Notes under the pieces: model-generated
Databases searched by the model: none
What the model was told of the DNA's origin: nothing
The model's input: the letters and a program-made list of their open reading frames with translations, nothing else
Translations under genes and position numbers: made by a program
Part shown: piece after piece, positions 55,560-64,000 of the stretch
Position numbering within the stretch: the first letter of the stretch is position 1
How the letters are laid out: each line of letters starts with the position of its first letter
NCBI GenBank assembly: GCA_021521415.1
Contig: JAIQDT010000194.1
Location: 33,592 to 97,591, forward strand
Length of the DNA: 64,000 bases
From: Bidens hawaiensis
Taxonomy: Eukaryota; Streptophyta; Magnoliopsida; Asterales; Asteraceae
Direction: 5' to 3'

Positions 55560-58500
55560 ATGACTAGAGAAATTCCGGTAACCACAACCCCAGCCACTGG
55601 GGTAAACACCGGCAACACAATGTTTACAAACACTACCCCAGCCACCCAAGCTGGGGCAAGTGAAATACATTTTACGAACACTACCCCAGTCACTCATGTA
55701 GGGGCAAGTGGAGTAAATATTCCACTGGGATTCACTGATGCCCAGCTGGAAAAACGACCTCGAGCCCCTCGCCAAACACTTGATCAAGTGAAGGCATGGG
55801 CCGAGGCACGTCAAAGAGAATTTCAGGCTGAGTTGGACGAACGCTTGCGTTCAGTCCAACAAGCTGAGGAATTCGGTAGTACTCGCCAGCACCTCAACAT
55901 GAGTAGTGAGTACGAGTACTCAGACGGCGAGGGGGAAGACTCCGACACCGACGCGAACCCTCGCCATAGGGCGAAAGGGAAGCGTAAGGAAACGGATCCC
56001 CAGCCAAAAAGGAATTTTGGGGAAGCATTCCAACCAGTCACAGAAAAAAGCGAGCGTGACTTCTCCAAGGCCTTTAGACCTACTGCTACAAACGCAGGAA
56101 GGTCAAAATTTGCAAGGGACATTGCAGAAGCAATCGCCCCGAGGAGTGCCAAACAAATGTCCAATATTGGCACATACGATGGTCTATCAGACCCAGATGA
56201 CCATCTGAACAGGTTCATTGCGGGGGCAACCGTCAGTAACTGGACGGAACCCACGTGGTGCTACATGTTCCAGATGACTCTGGTAGGAGCAGCCAGAGCA
56301 TGGTTCGACCGTTTACCGGTCCACCACATTTATGACTGGGCAGACTTCCAGAACAAGTTCAGTCAACAGTTTAGTCAACAGAGGAAACACACTGAGGAGC
56401 AGTGGACGATCCTCAACTGTGTCAGAGAAGAGGATGAATCCTTACTGGACTTCATCACCCGCTTCAACTCTAAGAAGGTGAGTCTGGGCAACATCAGTGA
56501 AGACCTCGTTCGCGCCGCTTTCATTCAGGGCGCTGAATACCCAGAACTCATCCGCACTCTGACGGGTAAAGACGGTATGCCATCCACGTGGGATGCCATA
56601 ATGACGGCAGCCAAGCGCTTTGCCGAAACAGAGAAACAGCTGGGAAGAGATCTCCCCCACAATACAAACCTCTACACGCAGAGGACAAGGGAGAATAATG
56701 TAAGAACCGCCCGGCTAAACAAAAAGAGGCGGCAAGGTATTTGGCAGTCAAGGATAAACTTTGACGCCCCCTCAAGCTCTCGCCCTCTGGTTGGCGGAAG
56801 GGACAAAACGCACCCTTTGAACCGGAAAAACCGCTGGACGCCACTCACCAAGAGCGTCACGGAGATATTTGCCACGGAAAAACTGCCATGGCCAAAAGCT
56901 CCAGTGATCCGACAGAAACCCAATGCGGATCAAAGCAAGTCTTGTGACTTCCATGGGACAAAGGGCCATAGCACTGAGGAGTGCACATCCTTGAGGGACA
57001 TCGTCGAGGCATTCGTCAAGGATGGGAGGCTCGCACACCTCGTGGCATCTATCAAGAAGGGAGGAAGGAACGACAACAGGTACAGGGGTAACGGACGGAA
57101 GCCCGTCGACATTAGCATCAACATGGTCCATGGTAAGGTCAGAGGAAGAAAGAGACCAATGACCGAACCATGCGCATGGAAGGAAGCAGAAGTGCGCTTC
57201 CCGCGAGTGCCGGGAGGCCCAAACAAAGAAGGCCCCATTGTCATTAAAAGCCAGCTGGGGCACTACATCACCTCCCGCACCCTCGTTGACAATGGCGCAT
57301 CGTCGACAGTGATGTACAGGCAGTTCTTCGACAAGCTCGATGATGAAGACAAGGAACGCCTGGAGACGGTCTACGCTTCAATGGAAGGGTTTGACGGCAG
57401 CATGAACACTCCCTTGGGCATCCTATCTTTCCCCGTCACTCTCACTGATGGAAATTATTCACGCACGGAGGATGTGGATTTTGTGGTGATGAAAAAACCA
57501 CATCATACGTATGACATCCTATTCGGGAGAGACGGGATGGCAAGATTCAACGCTGTGGTATCCTCAGTCCACGGCATGATGGGATGGCCAACAACTGAAG
57601 GCGTAGCGATGATCACGGGCATTCCCCAGGTATGCATCGCATCTGTCTCCTCTAAACCCAAACCGAAGATGGCCAAACAAACCATCACTGAGCCTGAACA
57701 GTGGGCATTCAATGGGAAATATCCCGATCAGGCCGTTACCATTGGCCCGACAATTGTTGATCCAACACGCACCTTACTCAAGCGCTTACTGCAGCGAAAC
57801 GCAGACATCTTCGCGTGGACACCAGCCGACATGACTGGTGTACCCCGGGGAAAGGCAGAGCATAAGCTCAAATGCGATCCGGCCGTAACGCCGATCGTAC
57901 AAAAGCGCAGAGTAATGGGGCCCGAGCAAACCAACGCGTGCAGAACCCAAGTCAAGGAACTCCTTGATGCGGGCATCGTGCGCGTTAGCAAATATCAAAC
58001 ATGGGTTGCAAATCCCGTGATGGTACCGAAGAATAACAAACAATGGCGCATGTGCATAGATTTCAAAGATTTGAATAAAGCATGCCCCAAAGATTGTTAT
58101 CCGTTACCAGAAATTGATCTCAAGGTGGATTCGGTGGCACCATTTCGCCTTAAATGCTTCTTGGATGCGTATAAGGGGTACCATCAAATCCACATGGCTG
58201 TGGATGACCAGGACAAAACCGCCTTTCGGACGCCCGATGGCACATTTTGTTATAAAATGATGCCGTTCGGACTTAAGAACGCGGGGTCCACGTACCAACG
58301 ACTAATGGACAAAGAGTTTCACGCCCAAATTGGGAGAAACTTGGAAGTCTATATGGATGATTTGGTCATCAAAAGCCCCGAGCCAGAGACGATGTTGAAA
58401 GACATTGAGGAAACTTTCAACACGCTCAGAAAGATAAACATGAAGCTCAACCCGAGCAAGTGTTCATTTGGGGTGGAAGAAGGGAAGTTCTTAGGGGTCA

Positions 58501-60548
58501 TTATTACTAAAGATGGCTTTAGAGCGAACCCTGAAAAGGTCGAAGCCATTGTCAAAATGGAATCACCTACCACCATAAAACAGGCTCAAACACTTAATGG
58601 ACGACTAGTCGCGCTTAACCGCTTTTTGGCAAACCATGCGGATAGGTCGTTCCCTTTTGTGTCAACACTAAGAAATTGTTTAAAGAAAACGCACTTCCGC
58701 TGGACACCAGAAGCGGAAGCAGCTTTCCAGGAGATTCGATCACGCTTGATCGAACTCCCAACACTCACAGCACCACAAGCGGGAGAGGAGTTAATCCTAT
58801 ACCTCTCCGCAACAGATAGAGCAACCGGGGCAGTCCTGCTTGTAGAACGAAAAGGCATCCAGATGCCAATCTATTATGTTAGCCGCGTGCTGGCAGACGC
58901 GGAAACCCGGTACTCTACCCTGGAAAAACTGGTCTTGGCACTTATACACGCTTCACGCAGGTTGAGACGATATTTCCAGGGTCACCCAATCACTATTCTC
59001 ACCAACTTCAAACTCTCAAATGTTCTAGGCAAACCCGAGTTATCGGGACGCCTAGCCAAATGGGCAATTGAATTGGGAGAATATGCGATTCAATACAAGC
59101 CGAGACCAGCCATTAAAGGCCAGGTCCTGGCTGATTTTATTGCCGAAGTCCCCGCTGCGCGGGAGAAAGAGTGCCAGGAGGAGGTTCAACCCTCCCCAGC
59201 ACACGAAATCGATGAGGTCTGGCGACTCTATACTGATGGAGCAGCTAGTAACGAGGGTTCAGGCGCAGGGTTAAAATTAACAAACCCAGCAGGCCAGGAA
59301 TATACTTATGCTATTCGGCTGGATTTCCCAAGTACGAATAACGAAGCTGAATATGAAGCATTCCTGGCCGGATTGAGGATTGCGCGTAAAATGGGTGTAA
59401 AAAATTTGGAAGCCCATGTAGATTCCATGCTAGTGGCAAACCAAATAAACGGGACGTACACGGCTGTAAATGACACAATGGCCCTGTACCTTGCCCAGGC
59501 CAAAGCCATCATGCGCGATTTTAATGATTGTAAAGTGATACATGTCAAGCGCAGCGAAAACAAATCTGCGGATGCGTTAAGCAAGCTTGCATCACTGGCC
59601 TTCACCCACTTGGGTAAGGACATCCGCGTGGAACTCCTCGAAACACCATCAGTCCCGCACAAGGAAATTTGTGTCATCCAAACCGGTACAGAAACATGGA
59701 TGACCCCAATAATAAAATACCTTGAAGCAGGAACGTTACCAGAGTCGAAGTCACAGGCAAGAAAACTACGCTGTAAAGCACTGAATTATCAGCTGGTCAA
59801 TGACACCCTTTACAGACGTAACTTTCTTGGCCCATTGTTAAGATGCGTGGACAACCAAGATGCTGACTACCTCCTAAGGGAGGTTCACGAAGGCATCTGT
59901 GGAGTACACGCAGGCCCCCGCGCTGTGGTAGCCAAGCTAAACAACGCGGGATACTTCTGGCCGGGTATGCATATGGACGCGTTGGCATACATCAGAAAAT
60001 GCAGATCTTGTCAGCTTTACGCACCCAACACGCATCGCCCGAAAAATGAACTTGTTCCTGTCACTTCCTCATGGCCATTTCAGAAGTGGGCCATTGACGT
60101 GACAGGCCCATTTCCAACAGCAGCTGGGAATGTTCAGTTCCTAGTGGTGGCCATTGACTACTTCACCAAATGGATAGAAGCGAAACCTTTAGCCCAAACA
60201 ACCGCAAAGCATATCAAAAAATTTATTTGGGAATTTATTATTTGTCGTTTTGGACTTCCACAGAATTTGGTAAGCGACAATGGCACCAACTTTGCTGACA
60301 AGAAGCTACAGCAGTGGCTGAAAGAACTTCAAATCACCCACACCTTTACCTCAGTGGCACACCCGCAAGGTAACGGTGAGGTAGAAAGAGCAAACAAGAG
60401 CATCGTCGAAGGCATCAAGAAAAGACTCTTGGAGCACAGATCCGGCTGGGTGGACGAGCTTCCGCACGTCCTTTGGGCAAACAGAACGCTGAAGAAGACC
60501 AGTACGGAGAAACCCCGTTCAGTCTCACTTATGGCACCGAAGCCATGA
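55560..60548 (+). CDS. Tat-lineage Ty3/gypsy gag-pol polyprotein (1662 codons open)
   Basis: ATG 55560 lies 48 bp after the PBS. Domains in order: gag capsid from about residue 200 (NIGTYDGLSDPDDHLNRF, WFDRLPVHHIYDWADF); a zinc-binding motif near 462 (CDFHGTKGHSTEEC); aspartic protease near 576 (LVDNGASSTVMY, an N at the position usually S or T); RT near 829-1000 (WRMCIDFKDLN, MPFGLKNAGSTYQRL, catalytic VYMDDLVIKS near 931); RNase H near 1223 (LYTDGAASNEG); integrase from about 1440 (zinc finger CRSCQLYA, then AIDVTGPF, SDNGTNF and NGEVERANK, giving D-D-E). It ends early through a one-base deletion near 60509; the true tail is in the next frame. All catalytic motifs are present, so the element is recent. 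Confidence 0.93.
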   Translation: MTREIPVTTTPATGVNTGNTMFTNTTPATQAGASEIHFTNTTPVTHVGASGVNIPLGFTDAQLEKRPRAPRQTLDQVKAWAEARQREFQAELDERLRSVQQAEEFGSTRQHLNMSSEYEYSDGEGEDSDTDANPRHRAKGKRKETDPQPKRNFGEAFQPVTEKSERDFSKAFRPTATNAGRSKFARDIAEAIAPRSAKQMSNIGTYDGLSDPDDHLNRFIAGATVSNWTEPTWCYMFQMTLVGAARAWFDRLPVHHIYDWADFQNKFSQQFSQQRKHTEEQWTILNCVREEDESLLDFITRFNSKKVSLGNISEDLVRAAFIQGAEYPELIRTLTGKDGMPSTWDAIMTAAKRFAETEKQLGRDLPHNTNLYTQRTRENNVRTARLNKKRRQGIWQSRINFDAPSSSRPLVGGRDKTHPLNRKNRWTPLTKSVTEIFATEKLPWPKAPVIRQKPNADQSKSCDFHGTKGHSTEECTSLRDIVEAFVKDGRLAHLVASIKKGGRNDNRYRGNGRKPVDISINMVHGKVRGRKRPMTEPCAWKEAEVRFPRVPGGPNKEGPIVIKSQLGHYITSRTLVDNGASSTVMYRQFFDKLDDEDKERLETVYASMEGFDGSMNTPLGILSFPVTLTDGNYSRTEDVDFVVMKKPHHTYDILFGRDGMARFNAVVSSVHGMMGWPTTEGVAMITGIPQVCIASVSSKPKPKMAKQTITEPEQWAFNGKYPDQAVTIGPTIVDPTRTLLKRLLQRNADIFAWTPADMTGVPRGKAEHKLKCDPAVTPIVQKRRVMGPEQTNACRTQVKELLDAGIVRVSKYQTWVANPVMVPKNNKQWRMCIDFKDLNKACPKDCYPLPEIDLKVDSVAPFRLKCFLDAYKGYHQIHMAVDDQDKTAFRTPDGTFCYKMMPFGLKNAGSTYQRLMDKEFHAQIGRNLEVYMDDLVIKSPEPETMLKDIEETFNTLRKINMKLNPSKCSFGVEEGKFLGVIITKDGFRANPEKVEAIVKMESPTTIKQAQTLNGRLVALNRFLANHADRSFPFVSTLRNCLKKTHFRWTPEAEAAFQEIRSRLIELPTLTAPQAGEELILYLSATDRATGAVLLVERKGIQMPIYYVSRVLADAETRYSTLEKLVLALIHASRRLRRYFQGHPITILTNFKLSNVLGKPELSGRLAKWAIELGEYAIQYKPRPAIKGQVLADFIAEVPAAREKECQEEVQPSPAHEIDEVWRLYTDGAASNEGSGAGLKLTNPAGQEYTYAIRLDFPSTNNEAEYEAFLAGLRIARKMGVKNLEAHVDSMLVANQINGTYTAVNDTMALYLAQAKAIMRDFNDCKVIHVKRSENKSADALSKLASLAFTHLGKDIRVELLETPSVPHKEICVIQTGTETWMTPIIKYLEAGTLPESKSQARKLRCKALNYQLVNDTLYRRNFLGPLLRCVDNQDADYLLREVHEGICGVHAGPRAVVAKLNNAGYFWPGMHMDALAYIRKCRSCQLYAPNTHRPKNELVPVTSSWPFQKWAIDVTGPFPTAAGNVQFLVVAIDYFTKWIEAKPLAQTTAKHIKKFIWEFIICRFGLPQNLVSDNGTNFADKKLQQWLKELQITHTFTSVAHPQGNGEVERANKSIVEGIKKRLLEHRSGWVDELPHVLWANRTLKKTSTEKPRSVSLMAPKP

Positions 60549-60925
60549 TCCCAGTCGAAATCGGTTTACCCTCACCAAGGGTCTTAATCCAACCAGAAGA
60601 CAATGATGCGGAAAGACGGTTAGACCTTATGCTAACCGAAGAGCGCAGAGACTTAGCCGCCGTGCGTGAAGAAAACTACAAACGACAAATGCAAAAATAC
60701 TACAACACGCGGGTAAAACTCTGCAACTTCAACGAAGGAGACTACATACTGCGTAACAACGAGGCTTCGAACCAACAACGCCCAGGAAAGTTGGCCCCGA
60801 TTTGGGAAGGGCCATACATTATCAAAGAAGTTCTGGGAAAGGGCGCGTACCGGCTCGAAAGGCTCGATGGCACTCCCATCCCTAGAACATGGAATGGAGC
60901 TCAATTACGCAAATGTTATATGTAG
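60510..60925 (+). pseudogene. Integrase C-terminal tail of the same polyprotein, shifted frame
   Basis: This frame carries ETPFSLTYGTEAMIPVEIGL and the C-terminal chromatin/GPY-like part KLAPIWEGPYIIKEVLGKGA, ending AQLRKCYM and a stop. It is the expected end of integrase, one base out of frame with the main ORF; open sequence overlaps it from 60473. Confidence 0.88.
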
Positions 60926-61755
60926 ATCAATTCCAACTTGTAAAGAAAAGGCCTAGAGCCACTTCTAATGGAAATGATTCTCCTTTCACGATGTATTGAT
61001 AGCTTGTAACCTATGAACTTCCCTTACGGGAAGAAGTAGTTGCGTGTGGAAGGCGGCAATACCCGCATAAACACAACGCCATAATATTAAAAAAGTTCTA
61101 AGGAAAACCTACACGCAGGTCAGATGTAGGTAAAGTTTAGCCATCCTTGTAAGTGCAAGTGACGGTCTCACCCGCACAATCACATTCAAGGAAGCCAAAC
61201 TTAACTTACCATCTACCACGTTAAAAGGTTAACTTATGAACACTTAAAAGGATAAGAAAAACCTACACGCAGGTCAGATATAGGTCTAAAGTTAAAGCCA
61301 TCCTTCTAAGTGCAAGTGACGGTTACACCCGCACAATCACGAAAGAGGGAGCAAAAACTTTAGTCCATTATCAACCACGTTCAAAGGTTTAACTTAATGC
61401 CTTAGAAATTTTGAAAAACCTACACGCAGGTCAGATAGAGGGTAAAGGTTAGCCATCCTACCAAGTGCAAGTGACGGTTTTACCCGCACAATCACGAAGG
61501 AGGAGGCGAAACTTTAGCCCATCATCAACCACGTTCAAAGGTTCTTATTCTAAACACTTGGGAAATTGCTAATTTAAACTAAGTATGCAAGTCATAAGTT
61601 TATAAAGCAAAGAACCCAAGGAAGGAAATAACAATCTTATACGCAAAGAGATTAATATTTCACAATCATTTACAAGAATGGCTGGGTAACTACCCGCCTA
61701 AAAGAAATCTATACAAAGCTAAGTCTATCCTACCAGCGGGAAGGGATCTTCAGGA
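60926..61755 (+). other. 3' non-coding region of the Tat element with ~155-bp tandem repeats
   Basis: Three units begin AAAACCTACACGCAGGTCAG at about 61104, 61257 and 61413. Each has GCCATCC, AAGTGCAAGTGACGGT and CCCGCACAATCAC, and ends in an ACCACGTT...AAAGGTT block. Tandem repeats between pol and the 3' LTR are known in Tat-lineage elements. No ORF was found. Confidence 0.8.
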
Positions 61756-63965
61756 TCAGGCTTCAGGGCCACCTCCGCTTGGGCCAGCACCATCAGAGCG
61801 CGGCTGCCCAAGGAAAGCCTTAAGGATGTTTAGCCCATCATCAGCAGCAGCAGCTTCATTCACCTTCTCCACCACTGGATGCGGGAAGGCAGCGTACTGG
61901 TTCACAGCTTGGTCATAAGCAGCTTCAGTGTTAACATTGAATAAAGGGAAGTTGGAGGGCGGAAAGCCTCTCTCAGCAAACCCTAGACCAAGCAGGAAGC
62001 CAGTCTTCTGCCCATCCTCATGAGAAGCGTTGAGGGCTGCGCTCATCGCATCGTCATAAGAGGTCTCTGAAAGGACCTGACGCACAACCTACAAAAGAAT
62101 AAAGTTAGAACATTTTCTAATTACGAGCAGAAAGCGTAAAGAAAAAGAGGATACCTGAGGCAACGCTTCTCGAAGCAACCATTGGAGGGTAGCTTGACTT
62201 TCTTTACAAGCACGTTCGGCTCCGCTTTTATCAAGGTTGGCAAGTTGAACTTCCTTGGCGGCAGCTTCTTCGACGCTTTTGAGTTTCCTTTCAGTACGGT
62301 CAAGCACCCCCCTCTGGTCAAGGATCTCCTGCAGCTTCTTGGCATCTTCCATTGCCAAGGCGTCATGAGCATGCTGAAGAGCCTTTAATTTGCATTTAAG
62401 CTGCTCATTCTCTTCGCGAAGTGGCTCAGCAACAGCTTCAGCCTTGGCAGCCCTCTCAGTTGAGTTTCGCGCAGTCTCCTTGGCCAGCCGAAGCTGTTCA
62501 TTCACAGCTTGGGCAGCCTTGGAGCGGGCCTCGAGTCGCGCCTGGACTTCAACCTCAAGGGCCTTGAATGCCTTCTCCTTCTCGGCTGCGGCAGCGGCCA
62601 ACTGCCGGTTCTCCTCCCGAAGAGCCCGCGCTTCAGATATATCTTTGGCGCGAGCTGCTTTTAACTTGTCGTTTTCACGACAAAGCAGCTCGACGCGGGG
62701 CTGCGTTCGGGCCTGGAGAACCCGAAGCTCATTGGTTAGCCTACCCTCTTGGTAGCTAGCCATGGCTTCCCCCAACGCACCAGGAGGAGCAGCGTGGCGA
62801 GCCCAGTCCACGCACTCCACAGGGGTGCGAAGGGTTGTTCCTCGGCGTATGTTCCATCTTGGAACATACACTTCATTGGAATCCGACACTGCAAAAGAAA
62901 CAAAGGCAGTTAGGAAAAGATGATAAAAATATGTAAAGGAAGAAGAACCCTACGTACCTGTAGGGTCAATAACAGGCCGATAGCCGCCAAACCCATCACC
63001 TGAACCTAAAGGAAATCCATCCAACAGGTCAGGCAGACGGGAAGGTGGCATAGATCGGCGGGAAGCCTGGCGCATACCTGAAGGTCCGGCCGTCGGTGCC
63101 GGTGGCGCAGGTATAGTGGCAGCCGCTGTGGTAGCCATGGTTGGCGCCACCTCCTCAGCAACAGTAACCGCCGGCTCCGTGAAAGATGCTGTAAAAATTG
63201 CACTCACGGCCGGCGGAGACACCTTCTCAGCTGGAACAGCCTCAGGAAGGCTGGAACCAGCGGAAGCAGGCGTAGACGCCTGGGTCGATGCCTCGGGAAG
63301 GCTGACCGAACCTACCGTCATTGGCGGGGGAATACTTGCTCCAACTCCACCCTGGAATGCGTCAACATCCACACCTACATAAGCAAAAGTGTTAGAAAAA
63401 TTTATTTTAAACAACAAATCTAGACAAGAATTATGGGGGCACTTACGGGGTTTCTTGAGCTTGAACGCACGGACGAGCGGGGGCGAACCCGATGGAGCCG
63501 GCCTCTTGACACCGGTAACCGTCGTTGCCGCTGCCTCCTCGGAGGTGACACCTGCAGCCTCCGGAGCGGTGGTCTCTTCACCACCGGGCTTCCCCGCCAC
63601 CTCTGCATTATCTGACTCCGAGTCAGATAGGACTACCGGGTCGGCCGTAGAGGCCACCTTCTCCTTGCCCTTCCCGACGGCAGCCTTTCTCTTCCGCACC
63701 AGTGGAGGACCTTCTGCGGATTCCTCAGAAGAAGAAATGTCATGAACTCCAGCAGCAGGCACAGCTTTGAGAGGTTCAGGGTAGAAGATAGGCTTACCTG
63801 GCCGTCGGTGGCTCAGGATCTCTTGGCCTGGCGGGTAAACCTCCACGAACCGACCCGCAGTCTGCTCGAGGATGGGCAACTCGTTCTCGTCCAGAGCACG
63901 AGTACCCATCCGCGCAGGACCATCTTCCTCCCGCGGATTCAGGAGCGACTGAAGATCGTTACCCT
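61756..63965 (-). CDS. Antisense spliced gene in the Tat element, coiled-coil protein (C-terminal part)
   Basis: Four exons on the minus strand, opposite to gag-pol: 63447-63965, 62958-63374, 62155-62888 and 61756-62088. All introns start GT and end AG, and the phases join without a stop for about 667 residues. The first exon here begins at an acceptor with no ATG, so the gene continues past the window. Content: Ser/Glu-rich and Pro/Ala-rich low-complexity parts with an RKRKAAVGKGKEK basic patch (first two exons); a long Ala/Glu/Lys coiled coil (third exon, e.g. ALREENRQLAAAAAEKEKAF); and a Gly/Pro-ending acidic tail. Antisense ORFs between pol and 3' LTR are known for Tat elements such as Grande; function is unknown. 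The reading frame appears undamaged, unlike pol. Confidence 0.8.
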
Positions 63966-64000
63966 CTGAAATCAACAAGAAAGTTAGAAAAAATCGTAGT

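Noticed and set aside
55823..58858. Many long minus-strand frames under the Tat gag-pol
   Set aside because: They lie wholly inside the polyprotein and mirror its codons; the GC-rich coding sequence creates them by chance.
62390..63969. Plus-strand frames such as 62390-62755 and 63389-63745
   Set aside because: They are shadows of the antisense spliced gene; its splice signals and phase agreement support the minus strand.

Overview
This is plant nuclear DNA made almost entirely of transposable elements. Element types and protein flavour (SIRE-like Copia 3' ORFs, Athila and Tat Ty3/gypsy elements, Harbinger elements, Helitrons) suggest an Asteraceae genome. That placement is family-level recognition, not a database result. 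Only one gene looks like an ordinary host gene: an AP2/ERF factor of the DREB A-4 (TINY-like) type at 25783-26325 (-). No prokaryotic features, rRNA, tRNA or CRISPR array were seen.

Layout. 1-1579: 3' end of a Copia-like LTR retrotransposon (acidic extra ORF plus 3' LTR). 1580-7186: AT-rich DNA with a duplicated ~170-bp block, a minus-strand Helitron 5' end (4143) with exon-like tandem repeats, and a degenerate TIR element. 7187-19024: a Ty3/gypsy element (minus orientation, 9550-17826) in a rearranged locus. A solo LTR (7192-7946) and its 1.25-kb right flank are repeated to the right of the element, so three 755-bp LTRs are present and the CCGCT target duplication occurs three times. 19025-23417: a PIF/Harbinger transposon with a DDE transposase (one frameshift) and an intact Myb/SANT ORF. 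23421-30950: the ERF gene, a non-autonomous hAT with perfect 8-bp target duplications, and a hAT transposase relic.

30951-50397: deep nesting. A small TIR element is split by a Copia element (31192-49917, TSD TGAAC) that has gag and a SIRE-like 3' region but no recognisable integrase, RT or RNase H. The Copia element is itself split by a MULE-like foldback element (32575-33850, TSD CCAAAAATA) and by an Athila-type Ty3/gypsy element (34894-44701, TSD GCAAG). The Athila interior (PBS, gag, pol) is inverted relative to its LTRs, and an extra inverted LTR fragment is present.

51500-54076: a Harbinger-type deletion derivative whose TA microsatellite took a Helitron (52087-53849); that Helitron carries a 116-bp Mutator-type MITE with a 9-bp TSD. 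54215-54470: Copia integrase relic. About 54460 to the right edge: a recent Tat-lineage Ty3/gypsy element on the plus strand, with LTR, PBS, a nearly intact gag-pol broken by one frameshift, 3' tandem repeats, and an antisense spliced coiled-coil gene whose exons are all open and which leaves the window.

The elements are layered, and their TSDs give an insertion order. The best candidates for a second look are the inverted Athila interior, the LTR-linked segmental duplication, the antisense Tat gene, and a possible internal promoter in the pol-less Copia element that shares a repeated motif with its LTRs.
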